Positions 11,600-21,746 of a stretch of DNA of 64,000 nucleotides are shown here, piece after piece. A program made the position numbers and the translations under genes. Each line of letters starts with the position of its first letter. Position 1 is the first letter of the stretch. The notes beneath the pieces are model-generated. The model was not told the origin of the DNA, ran no database searches, and saw nothing but the letters and a program-made list of their open reading frames with translations. Source of the DNA: Toxorhynchites rutilus septentrionalis (lineage: Eukaryota > Arthropoda > Insecta > Diptera > Culicidae); contig NC_073745.1 of the NCBI RefSeq assembly GCF_029784135.1, positions 43,046,420 to 43,110,419 on the forward strand. The letters are read 5' to 3'.

Positions 11600-13770
11600 T
11601 AGAAATTAAAGACGTAGTCCTACGTCAAAAACAATGTCTTCCCCTTTTTTCCAATACAAAAATTCATAACTTTTGAACAAGGGGACCGATTCAGATGATC
11701 GGCATCTCAAATTGAAGCTAATGAGTTAGTTTGCCTTGAAAAAAGTTTACTTTAGCGAAAAATATAGATTTTAGTTTTTGTAATTATTGATTGGGTTTGT
11801 TTTTTATAGTTTTCTCGGTTATAGAAAGAGGGCGCTATATTTTTAATTTTTTTTTCTGGAAAGCTGAGGGTTTTTTACATAATATATTCAAAAATCAGAG
11901 ATGTATTATTTTTCGTTTTTGAGTCATTATTTTGTAAATTTAACATGTTTTAAGTCTTCGTGCAATATTTCTGTGTGACTGAACTAGACCTATGCGACTA
12001 GATTCCAATATTCCCGCAAGTGTGATATATTTTCAAAGAAGGTTAGCTTATTGGCTTCAATTTAATATGGCGATCATTTGAATCGGTTCAGTAGTTAACA
12101 TGTTATGATTTTTTGCAAAAAGTCATTTTTGGATAAAAGGGCAAAAATGATTTTGCGGACCACCGGTTAACTTTGAAAAATCATATCTCGAAAACGAAAA
12201 ATAATACATCTCTGATATCGAGATATGTTATGTTAAAAATCCTCAGCTTTCCTGAAAATATATAAAAAAATATAGCGCCTCATAGTCCAAAGCCATAAAA
12301 AACGACAACAATCAATAATTACAAAAATTAAATAATTTTTTTTGCATGTTTAATATTTTTTTAATAAAAGGCTAACTCATTGCCTTCAATTTGGTATGTC
12401 GATCATCTGGATGGGTTCAATGGTTCAAAGGTCATGATAAACAGTCATTTTTTGAAAAAAAAAGTGAAAAAGTTGATTTTTTGGACCACCCTAAAATGGA
12501 AATGGGCATCCTAACGAAAAAATAAAAAAATACAGGTCTATTGTTTTACGATAAAGAACAAAATGACCACTTTTGACCAAAATCTGAGAATTACTACATA
12601 GGTTTGGCATGGAATGGCTTTATATACATATACAGCTATTCCATGCCAAACCGATATAGTGATTCTCAGATTTTCGTAAAAAGTGGTAGTTTCGTTCTTT
12701 ATCGCAAACTATTAGACCCGTATTTTTTTATTTTTTTTTGTTAGGGTGCCCATTTTTATTTTTGGGTGATTCGAAATATCGACTTTTTCCGCTTTTATCC
12801 AAAAATGACATTTTTCTAAAATTCATAACTTGTGAATTACTGAACCGATTTAGATGGTCGATATATCAAATCAAAGCAAATTAAAGACATTATCGGAAAA
12901 ATACTACGCTCGCAAAAAATTCAGATTTTGGTTTTGTCATTATTGATTATATTTGTTTTTTATAGTTTTCATGCTCTCGGGACCAAGGGTGCTAGATTTT
13001 TTTTATATTTTTATGGAAAGCTGAGGATTTTTCACATAACATATCACGAAACCAGGGAGGCGTTTCTTTTCGTTTTTGATTTATGATTTTACAAAGTTAC
13101 CCGATGGTCCAAAAAAACATTTTTCCCTTTTTCCCCAAAAATACTTTTTTCAAAAATTTATTGCTTTTGAACTACTGGACCGATTCAGATGATCGACATA
13201 TCAAATTAAAGCCTACTAGCTAGTTTTTTTTGAAAAAATAACACACTTGCCAATTAATTGGATTATAGTAACATACATCCAGGTTAGTCGCATAAAAATA
13301 TTGAACGAAAACTGAATACGTGTTAACTTTGAAAAACTCAAAAACGAAGAATAACACATCGCTGGTATTCGGATATATTATGTGGAAAAACCTCAACTTT
13401 CAGGAGAAAATATAAAAAAATATAGATGTAAGCTATGAAAAACAAATATAATCAATAATTACAAAAACAAAATCCATTTTTAATCAGAGTGTAATATTTC
13501 TTCAGACAATACAAGCTCATTGACTTTGATTTGATATGTCGATCATCTGAATCGTTTTAGTAGATCAAAAGTTATGATTTTTGCCGAGAATTTGTCCTGT
13601 GGTTCAAAAGTTATTAATATTTGAAAAAAATCATTTTTAGAATTTTTCGGACCACCCTAAAATGGGAATGGTCACCCTAACAAAAAAAATGAAAACAGGT
13701 CTTATAATTTGCGATAAAGAACAAAACTACCACTTTTGACGAAAATCTGAGAACCGCTATATCGGTTTGG
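11600..13770. repeat. Alternating inverted ~500 bp modules
   Basis: At least four modules of one family alternate in orientation: about 11600-11960 (+), 12040-12630 (-), 12637-13260 (+), 13300-13770 (-). The central pair is a large palindrome with arms of roughly 490 bp around 12632 (GGCATGGAATGGC / GCTATTCCATGCC). Diagnostic words are CATAACTTTTGAAC, CCGATTCAGATGATCG, GAAAGCTGAGGATTTTT and CTGAGAATC-type motifs. Arms are diverged by many substitutions. No coding capacity. Single modules occur at 8230-8420 and 50945-51464. Confidence 0.8.
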
Positions 13771-13772
13771 CA

Positions 13773-13774
<2 letters not shown>

Positions 13775-13855
<81 letters not shown>
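13775..13855. repeat. (TA)n microsatellite
   Basis: About 40 uninterrupted TA units followed by a T-run. It sits exactly where the mirror arm of the last inverted module would begin (after TATCGGTTTGGCAC), as if the hairpin centre had expanded or been replaced. Confidence 0.95.
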
Positions 13856-13863
<8 letters not shown>

Positions 13864-14499
13864 TTTTAATTTCTCAGTAGTTCAATAAATAACATCGTTA
13901 TTTAACCTCTTAACCATACCGAGGTAAGTAAGTAATTAAAAAAAAAACAAATCTTGAGTCTCATAGGGATTTCAGTCTCATAGGGATAGAGGAAGGTTGA
14001 GTGTTTCATATGTGTATGTTTATGAATCCGATGTAAAATGTTTCACAGCGTTTGTCAGTCAGTCTGTTTATTGTACTGCAGAATAAACTGAGGAAAAATT
14101 CCGACGTTAGTAAAGTAGCAAAAAGCAGTGTTAGACGACATATTGTCGGGACCTGGATTGACACTCCACACATTTTGAAGAAATGTCAACATATTAGGTT
14201 GGGGAAGAAGTAATCCATTATTTTCTTGGTAGCTGGCTTTACTGATCAATATCTCTCGTAATATCGATCATGCAATTAAGGTTCGTTGTAAAGAGTACAT
14301 TCCACAACATTTTTTTTGTTGTTTTTAGTTTGTTCCATTCAGTTGTGAGTTACAGGGTGTTAACAATGGAGGTCAACAAACAGAAAATTCGGTACATTTT
14401 ACACTTTTTCTTTTATAAAGGTGAAAATGCAAGCCAGGCCGCTGAAATTGTGAATGGTGTTTATGGTACCGATACTGCCACAGTAAAACACGTGTAATT

Positions 14500-15122
14500 A
14501 TTTTTTTTTTTTTTTTTGCAGACTTATCTCACTTCATAACTAGGCGAACCTAGCCAGCATATTCACTTGCCCCAGGCTTCCGAATGCCAAAGGGGGACTA
14601 GGTTCTGCAGAATGCACTTATCTGCATGCTCGTGCTCTTGCAGTCCTGACCTAGGAATTGTCGGACAATCGCACTGGTGCTAAGGATGACCGACTTTTGG
14701 ATGCCGACCAATTACTTCTCCATGTTCAACCGTTCAGCACTTCCAGAAGAGACAATTCCTGTTCCAGAGAGAACGACTGGAAAAATTCTTGGGACCTCCC
14801 TTAGCCCCCACAGTTCCTTGAGCTCCACGGCCAATGGTCGATACTTGCAAATTTTGTGACCGTGGGTTTCCTCCAGATTTTGGTTCAGTGGATTAGCGAC
14901 ATCGATGATAGTGACTTTGCGGTCCCTCTTGTCGTAAACCATTATATCTGGGCGGATGTGGTGGATCTTGAGGCTGGTCACAACAGTGCGATCCCAGTAC
15001 AGCTTGAAATTTTCCAGGACAGGTGCAGGCAGGTACCGGTAGTTTGGTACGTAGTCTTCCAGTAGAGCACATTGCAGCGCCAGTTGTCGATGAACAATAC
15101 GGGCCACGTTGTTGTTGTATTT
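14500..15122 (-). mobile_element. 3' fragment of a restriction-like-endonuclease LINE
   Basis: A minus-strand insert ends in a long A-run (T-run at about 14499-14517 on the plus strand) and occupies the deleted centre of mariner 1. A 5'-truncated body with a poly(A) end is the normal form of a non-LTR insertion. Target duplications are unclear (a TAATT-like word borders both sides). Confidence 0.75.
14712..15107 (-). pseudogene. R2-like LINE C-terminal endonuclease region
   Basis: The 131-residue frame matches the domain that follows reverse transcriptase in R2/R4/HERO-like elements. Landmarks: KLYWDRTVVTSLKIHHIRPDI, then DKRDRKVTIIDVANP (acidic and lysine residues of a PD-(D/E)XK restriction-like nuclease), then CKYRPLAVELKELWG and the closing VVLSGTGIVSSG. 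In the family this domain nicks the target DNA to prime reverse transcription. The RT domain and 5' part are missing, and the frame ends with a stop after ERLNMEK. Assignment is by motif pattern from memory. Confidence 0.75.
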
Positions 15123-15612
15123 TCTAATTTTTTTTTTTTACTTTGTTTAGTGCAATACACTAAATTCTGATCTCTACTGTCAACAATTGGAACGTTTGAA
15201 GCTAACGATTGACCAGAAATGGCCAGAATTGGTCAACAGAAGAGACGTTGTGTTCCATCAGGACAACGCAAGGCCACACACTTCCGAGAGCTTGATTGGG
15301 ATATTTTAACGCATCCACCATATAGTCCGGACCTGGCACCAAGCGATTACCACCTTTTTATCGCATTGCAAAATTTCCAAAGCGATAAAAAATTAAGATC
15401 AAGAGAAGATTGTAAAAATATATTACTTGATTTTTTTGACAATAAGGATCATGACTTCTATGAGATAGACATTATGAAGCTACCTTTAGAATAGCAATAA
15501 ATTTTACAGCAAAATGGTTCATATTTGACCCAAATCGGACAATCCAAAGCATATTAAAAATAGTTTTGAATTTCACCCAAAAATAATGGACTACTTTTTC
15601 ACCAACCTAATA

Positions 15613-17260
15613 TTTTACAAAGGAACAATTTCACATCGAAAACTGACTCCACTTTTCTCCAGCAGTAGTCAGTTGCGGTAGTAACAGTAGTCATGAGAAA
15701 ATAGTTAAAACTTTCTTGGCTGCAAATTAAATTCTATTACAACCATCGCAGCAAATCCAGCGTCTCCGTAATTACCAGTGGTAGTATCGACGAACGACGA
15801 GCTCGGGAGAAAAATCGGAACAATTGCACTCGACGCAACCACGGAATTATTACTGCTGGAGGAAAACCACTTCATTTACTTGCCTCTGACACAACATATT
15901 TATTCCGGTCAGCATACGTTCAAACAAACTCCCAGCATCCAATTGGCGATAGAGCCAACACGGCGAATAACTACGGCTAACCCTCTCTCACGTGTGGCGT
16001 TGTTGCAAGTACTAGCGAACCCTCACCTCCTCTCCCAATTCCTATTATTTGTGCGACCAGATGGTTTCTGATTGTAGTAAATATATCACTCACCGTTTGG
16101 AGTCACAAGAGAAGGGCACACGAACGGTACTGCCCTTACATGAGCCAACCATGTTTTCTCGCAGCCTATTTCGCCATTATCATCATCATCATCATTATCA
16201 TCGAACGGATTTTGCTTGCTTTCTCCAGCGCCGGTTAGGGAAAAATCATCTGATAGCGTACTAGAGGTGCATTATGTAGCTCCCCTCCCATCGCTACCGT
16301 TAGAGGAAACTGTACACGGAAAAAGTGTATGGTATGTCGATAGAGAAAAATAATGAAATATCGATTAAAATCAATAGAAAGATCGATCCACAACAATGTT
16401 GCATAACAATCTTAAACAGCGATGTTTTCCCTCAGTGATCCATCAAAACTTGTCTCGATTTTCCCGTCAGACAAACGTGAAAGCGGTATCCAAAAGGGCC
16501 GTCGAAAATAAAAACACTGTCATCTCGGTTACGGTGGAATAAATACTCCAGAGAAGCGCCTCCCAAAGGAAACATCCACCCGGTCCTATTTCCCTGCAGC
16601 AGTCCATCGTTCCGTCGTAATTCGGCCCAAGCTGGTCCCGATAGCAGCCGGTGTCTCGGTGGTGCAGTGTGGATAGTCACATAACGAAACATGCCGAGAG
16701 GCGGGTGGAGATAAAACACCAGGCGCCCGACGCCATCCAATTATTTTCCTTCAATCACTTTAATTTTCATCTTTCTCTCTGTGTGAGTTGTTTTTCTTTC
16801 ATTCCATATCTTGAGCTTGTCTATATTTACCACCTCCCCTTCGCTAGCCACCACCACCACTTCGTATTACACCATCCATCCAGCGGGTGAGACGCAGTGA
16901 GACGCAAAACCGTACGCGCAATGGTTTGCCCTTTTGCTTCTATAATAATAGCTGTGTGCACCACGGATCAGTTCAACGGCTCAGCTGGTGGTACATTTGG
17001 TCGCTTGCTTGCCTGCTCCCAATGCACACAAATGCTGCATGCTGGATGGTCCGGTGGTAACGTGACACGATGGCGGGCGAAGGGTGGACGGGAGGTGGCT
17101 GTGTGATACATATAGGAAAAGTGTTTAAATTTCCGTGTACATGGTGGGGTCGTTGTGATCGCAAGATTGGTGCAAATATTCGGATTATTATTTTATAGGC
17201 GCTGCCCGATTTTACCTTAATACTATTATTGCTCTATCCACAAAGTACACGCTGTACATG
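15613..17260. other. Low-copy-looking DNA, no gene seen
   Basis: Somewhat higher GC than its surroundings. Contains a (CAT)n run at about 16175-16203 and pyrimidine-rich blocks. Open frames up to about 100 codons exist on both strands but have no recognisable domains or coding-like composition. Could be regulatory or untranslated host DNA; the sequence alone does not show it. Confidence 0.45.
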
Positions 17261-17276
17261 GTGGTCCAGGGTGATT

Positions 17277-17445
17277 TTTTTTTTATTTAAATCGTTTATT
17301 TTTACAGGGTCAGTTACATAGGTTTAAAGGAGCCGAACTCCTTACTGTATTGTTACTAGTATATATACATTTTTCCTTAATTCTAATGTTAATAATATAG
17401 GAAACCGATTACTCGCGGTCAACTCGAGTTTAGAAGGGTGTCCAA
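17277..17445 (-). mobile_element. 5'-truncated LOA/I retrotransposon tail with target duplication
   Basis: On the minus strand it shows ACTCGAGTTGACCGCGAGTA, then AATTAAGGAAAAATGT, and ends in an A-run, matching the tail at 5312-5629. A perfect 15-bp duplication TGGTCCAGGGTGATT flanks it (17262-17276 and 17446-17460), proving retrotransposition. Only 3'-UTR is present. Confidence 0.88.
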
Positions 17446-17460
17446 TGGTCCAGGGTGATT

Positions 17461-18256
17461 GTCAAGTAAAAGTTCTGTGTAAAAGAAAAATGTTAGAAGT
17501 CGACCCATATTTACTAATAAAGAAAATACGTAATCTTTTACAGTTTTACTCCGATGAAGTCAAAACGCAAATCAGGAGGCTGTAATCGTGAATTCACGTG
17601 AATAGAGTTTAAGTTCCTGAAACCTACACAAGCGAGTTCTAGAATAAAAATGGGCGAAGCTTGTTATCTGTGCACGAACATTTTAATCCTTCAAACCCGA
17701 TCTTACACTATGATACAGACTTTTTGATACTTCATATTAATGAAGGACAAAAAAAGCGGTATATTGAGAAGTTCACATTTTCAAGAATCATCTGGAATTA
17801 ATCCCTTAGCCTATTATTTAATACGTAACACATCATTTCACTACTCTACTGAGCGTTCTAGCGTCTTCTACCTGTCTCATTGGCGGTTGTTTGTCGCACA
17901 TTTTCGTGATTTTCTGGGGATGAGAGCATGGTTTTACCTGTTGTTCGAGTTGAACTGATCCCCTCCGTCCCACACACCGTTCTGAATCATATTTCGGACA
18001 CTTCGTTGTAATATCTTGAAATGCTTAATGCACTGATGATATAACTATGAAATTAATATCACAATTTCTTCTTTAGAGTAATCCCTTGGATTCACTATCA
18101 TATCATATGAGAACTACATTTCAATTATAACATTATCGTTTATCATTGTCGTTTGTGTTCATCAATATTTAAATTTCTCCCATGTTTCATCAGTTCTCAT
18201 CATCGTTAACAGTTTACTGAGATTGCTTGGTAAGTGTTTCGCAGTTGACTATAAAA
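17461..18256. other. No gene or repeat boundary recognised
   Basis: AT-rich DNA with short open frames only; no known motif, tRNA, or inverted terminus was found. Confidence 0.4.
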
Positions 18257-18258
18257 TA

Positions 18259-19534
18259 TTAGGCTGTCAAAAAAGTCCTGCGGTATTTTTTTTTTTTGAA
18301 TTTTCATTTGTTCATAAAATTAGTTACAATCATTTGTTTTTAGTCAAATATGCGCCGTTTTGTTCGATGACTTGTTCCCAACGAGATACCAACTTCATAA
18401 TACCCCTGTAATAGAAGCTCACTTCCTTATTGGCAAAAAACTCGGATAGCCAATTTTCACAGGCCTCTTTTGTGGCTAACTTCTGACTACCTAGCTCGTT
18501 CGCCATGGACAAAAACAGGTAGTAGTCACTTGGTGCAAGGTCCGGACTATACGGCGGATGCAAAAGAACCTCCCATCCGAGCTCCCGGAGCTTCTGGCGC
18601 GTCACCAAAGAAGTGTGTGGCCTGGCGTTGTCCTGATGGAAGACAATGCGGCCTCTGTTTATCAAAGATGGCCTCTTCTTCATGAGTGCTACCTTCAAGC
18701 GGTCCAGTTGTTGGCAGTACAGGTCCGAATTGAGCGTTTGTCCATAGGGAAGCAGCTCATAATAGATTATTCCTTAACAATCCCACCAAACACACAGCAG
18801 AATCTTCCTGGTCGTTAATGAGGGCTTGGCCACCGTCTGAGCCGCTTCAGCGGGCTTCGACCACGACCGTTTGCGCTTCAAGTTGTCGTAAGTGACCCAC
18901 TTTTCATCGCCAGTCACCATCCGCTTCAGAAACGGGTCGATTTTGTTGCGATTCAGTAGCGATTCACATGCGTCGATACGGTCAAAGATGTTTTTTTGCG
19001 TCAACGTGTGTGGCACCCATACATCGAGCTTCTTTGTGAATCCAAGCTTCTTCAAATGGTTAATAACGGTTTGATGACTTATCCCCAGCTCTTGGCCGAT
19101 GCTACAGCTGCTACTATGCCGGTCTTTCTCGGCTAATTCAGCGATTTTGTCGCAATTTTCGACGACAGGCCTTCCGGAGCGTGGCGCATCTTCGACGACC
19201 TCTACACCAGAACGAAAACGTTGAAACCATCGTTGTGCGGTGGAAATGGAAACTGTATCGGGTCCATAAACTGCACAAAATTTTATTGGCAGCTTGAGAT
19301 GCATTTTTGCCTTTGTCATAGTAGTACTGTAAAATATGTCGGATTTTCTCTTTATTTTGCTCCATATTTGCGACACTATAACTCACGAACGACTTAACCA
19401 AACAAAACACTTGTCGCGCGCAAAAATACCTTTCCAACAAGCTATATTATGACTCGATACAATGAATACAACTAGAACTACGCGCTTACAACGACACCTC
19501 GCGGAAATACCACAGGACTTTTTTGACAGCCTAA
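18259..19534 (-). mobile_element. mariner transposon 2, nearly full length
   Basis: Inverted termini TTAGGCTGTCAAAAAAGTCC match at both ends over about 27 bp with one difference, and TA flanks each side. The length of 1276 bp is normal for mariner. The transposase gene is on the minus strand and carries only two obvious lesions. Confidence 0.93.
18330..19365 (-). pseudogene. mariner transposase 2 (D,D34D), two lesions
   Basis: Starts MEQNKEKIRHILQYYYDKGK (N-terminal HTH); a small indel after NASQAA shifts the frame. Then come a second HTH region (WFQRFRSGVEVVEDAPRSGR, GISHQTVINHLKKLGFTKK), the linker WVPHTLTQKN, the first catalytic D in MVTGDEKWVTYDN, and an in-frame TAA just after LLCVWWDC at about 18778. 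The second D is in IVFHQDNARPHT and the third in PPYSPDLAPSDYY, 34 residues on, the classic mariner spacing. The protein ends GAYLTKNK. About 345 codons in all, full family length. Two lesions make it inactive as read; sequencing error cannot be excluded. Confidence 0.92.
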
Positions 19535-19539
19535 TATAT

Positions 19540-19880
19540 AGTCCGCCATTTTGTAGCGGCCGCCATCTTGGATTTTCAAGATCATGGAATACGCAGTTTT
19601 ATAAGCACGTGTTCCAAATTTCAGATCAATCGGTCAACAGGAAGGAGGTTAAATTTCTGTGAGACAACCCTACAGATAAACATACAAACATATTTACAAT
19701 AGGTAATGCTAAATAAAACTGCTAAAAAGTATAGTATGAAAACTATATTTTTATGTTTTTGATTTTTCGATTTTTCTACATAACCCATATTGACATTTAA
19801 GTGCCTATTCTATCAAATTCTGTTTAAACATCCTATTCAAATTGAACGAGAATAGTGTCACCCACATCTGGGGGCGATCA
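19540..19880. repeat. Interspersed repeat fragments
   Basis: About 19745-19880 matches, in reverse orientation, 32105-32260: both contain GTGACAC/GTGTCACCCA, ...GAATTTGATAGAATAGGCAC and the ending AACACTTTGATCG / AACACTTTCGACG. The preceding part (AAATTTCAGATCAATCGGTC...) resembles 3' ends of retroposons, but no boundaries were fixed. Confidence 0.55.
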
Positions 19881-20703
19881 AAGTGTTAACGCGGATGGTT
19901 TCAATTGCAATTTGGATTGAAAAAAATAGGGGCTGTCCATAATTACTACATTCGGGTTCTCGACTACGGAAGCCTGCTCGACGCATGCTACAAAATCGGA
20001 AAATGTATAGAACTCTTCTCCATTATGCTTTCTCATCATTGAAAAGTTGAAGAAAATAACTGGAAACAGATTCCCGCATATTGCAAGATTATGGCAATGT
20101 AGAGACGCGTTTAGATAATATTTTACGTCTTCCAACTATTAATTTTTTTTAGAAAAAATATAATTATTTCGATTATGATAGATTTTTTTTTATCCAAAAT
20201 ATATATTTTATTAAGGCTCATATGGCGTCAGCCTAACGGGGCCGGGAGTTCAATATTTTGACAATGTTTGCTTACAACTATGTTAGTAATATTTAACCGA
20301 TTACTCGCGGTTGACTAGAGGTTAGTATTACAAGTGTTCTCATAATTGGTATGTCGCAGTCTTCGATGCTCTGTACGTGTGCCCGACACGGGATACTTCC
20401 TATTGGGATGCAGCTGACCATTAATCAGCAACGCCCCCTAGTCTGTACCCCATATCTAGCGTGGTGCGTCTTTCTCGCCTCGAGGAATCCAGGATAGAAT
20501 GGTCACTAGCCGGCGCAATCATCAGCTCGTGTAGAGTTGTCATGAGCGGTACAACCTTTGGCTCTTGTTGAATGATCAGTGGACGGCACAACCTTCGGCC
20601 CGTGCATCTGTAAAGAGTGTGTGTATGTATTGCCGCGACTAAGTAAAAGTTTATCGATCGGATAGGAGGGATATAAAACGGGGACACAACGAAGGAAACA
20701 TCA

Positions 20704-21746
20704 TTAAACGTTGACATCGGCGTTCCTGAGGAACAGGTATAGATGAAGCAGAAGATCAGGATCACGGCTACCTAAGATATCCCGGACGGGGATATCCGAT
20801 TGTCTGCCTTGTGCTCTCAGTGCTCTAGAGAGCTGAGAGCGAGCAGCATGGAACCGGATACACGACCAGACAACATGCTCGATGTCGTGGTAGCCATCGC
20901 CACAATCACAAAGATTGTTTGCTGCGAGCCCAATGCGATAGAGATGCGCGTTTAGGTTGTAGTGATTGGACATAAGCCGAGATATCACGCGAATGAAATC
21001 ACGACCTACATTCAATCCCTTGAACCATACACTCGTCGAGACCTTATGGATAATCGTGTGTAAACAACGACCGAACTCATCACCACTCCACATGCGCTGC
21101 CAACTTACGAGCGTATACTGACGAGGAATGTGGAAAAATTCATTATAAGCAATTTGCCTTTCAAAAAGTGTGCCTTCTAAAGCGCCCACCTTAGCTAGCG
21201 AGTCCGCTTTCTCATTCCCCGGAATCGAGCAATGAGAGGGAACCCATGCTAAGGTAATCTTGAATAATTTTTCGACCAAAACACTCAATAGTTGTCTTAT
21301 TCTAGTTAGAAAATAAGATGAGCGTTTATCAACCTTCATTGAGCGGATTGCCTCTATTGAGCTGAGACTGTCTGAAAAAAAAGGTGGTCGATGGGCAATG
21401 TTTCAATGATCCCCAGTGCGTAGTATATCGCACCCAGTTCAGCAACATACACGGAACAAGGATCTTTGAGTTTGAAAGAGGCACTGGAATTTTCATTGAA
21501 GATGCCAAAGCCAGTGTACCCGTTTATGAATGAACCGTCAGTAAAGAACATTTTATCAGATCTAACTATGCCCCCATATTCTGCCAAAAATATCGGCGGA
21601 ATAGAATCTGAGCGTAGATGATCTGGGATTCCATGGATTTTTTGTCGCATGGACAGATCAAAAATGACAGGAGTTGCAGAAGTATGGGAAGCAAACTTGG
21701 TTGGAGATGCATGGTGAAGGGTGCACGTCGTGGGTAAGGTACTCAT
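20704..21746 (-). pseudogene. RNase H and C-terminal region of the LOA element, frameshifted
   Basis: Two frames cover an RNase H domain. FFTDGSFINGYTGFG (first D) and YVAELGAIYYALG (catalytic E) lie in 21354-21746. A T-run frameshift at about 21383 moves DSLSSIEAIRSMK and the final PGNEKADSLAKVG (last D) into 20704-21339. The tail WVPSHCSIPGNEKAD...CDCGDGYHDIEHVVW has the Cys/His zinc-knuckle-like ending usual in this family. RNase H removes template RNA after copying. One homopolymer indel is the main lesion. Confidence 0.85.

Larger units (their letters stand above)
14366..15494 (+). pseudogene. mariner transposase 1, internally deleted
   Basis: Mariner DDE transposase remnant. Starts MEVNKQKIRYILHFFFYKGE, the conserved mariner N-terminal helix-turn-helix region, and runs about 44 codons before the LINE fragment. 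It resumes near 15165 with DLYCQQLERLKL and shows the second catalytic D in VVFHQDNARPHT. A small deletion and frameshift follow, then the third D in PPYSPDLAPSDYH (D,D(34)D spacing in the intact relative at 18330-19365). The region carrying the first catalytic D is absent, so it cannot encode an active enzyme. Confidence 0.88.
14194..15610 (+). mobile_element. mariner transposon 1, degenerate
   Basis: Inverted termini TTAGGTTGGGGAAGAAGTAA and (right end, reversed) TTAGGTTGGTGAAAAAGTAG are each flanked by TA. The left part encodes a mariner N-terminus and the right part the catalytic C-terminal half. About 150 codons in between are missing, and a fragment of an unrelated LINE sits at that spot. 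Confidence 0.9.
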
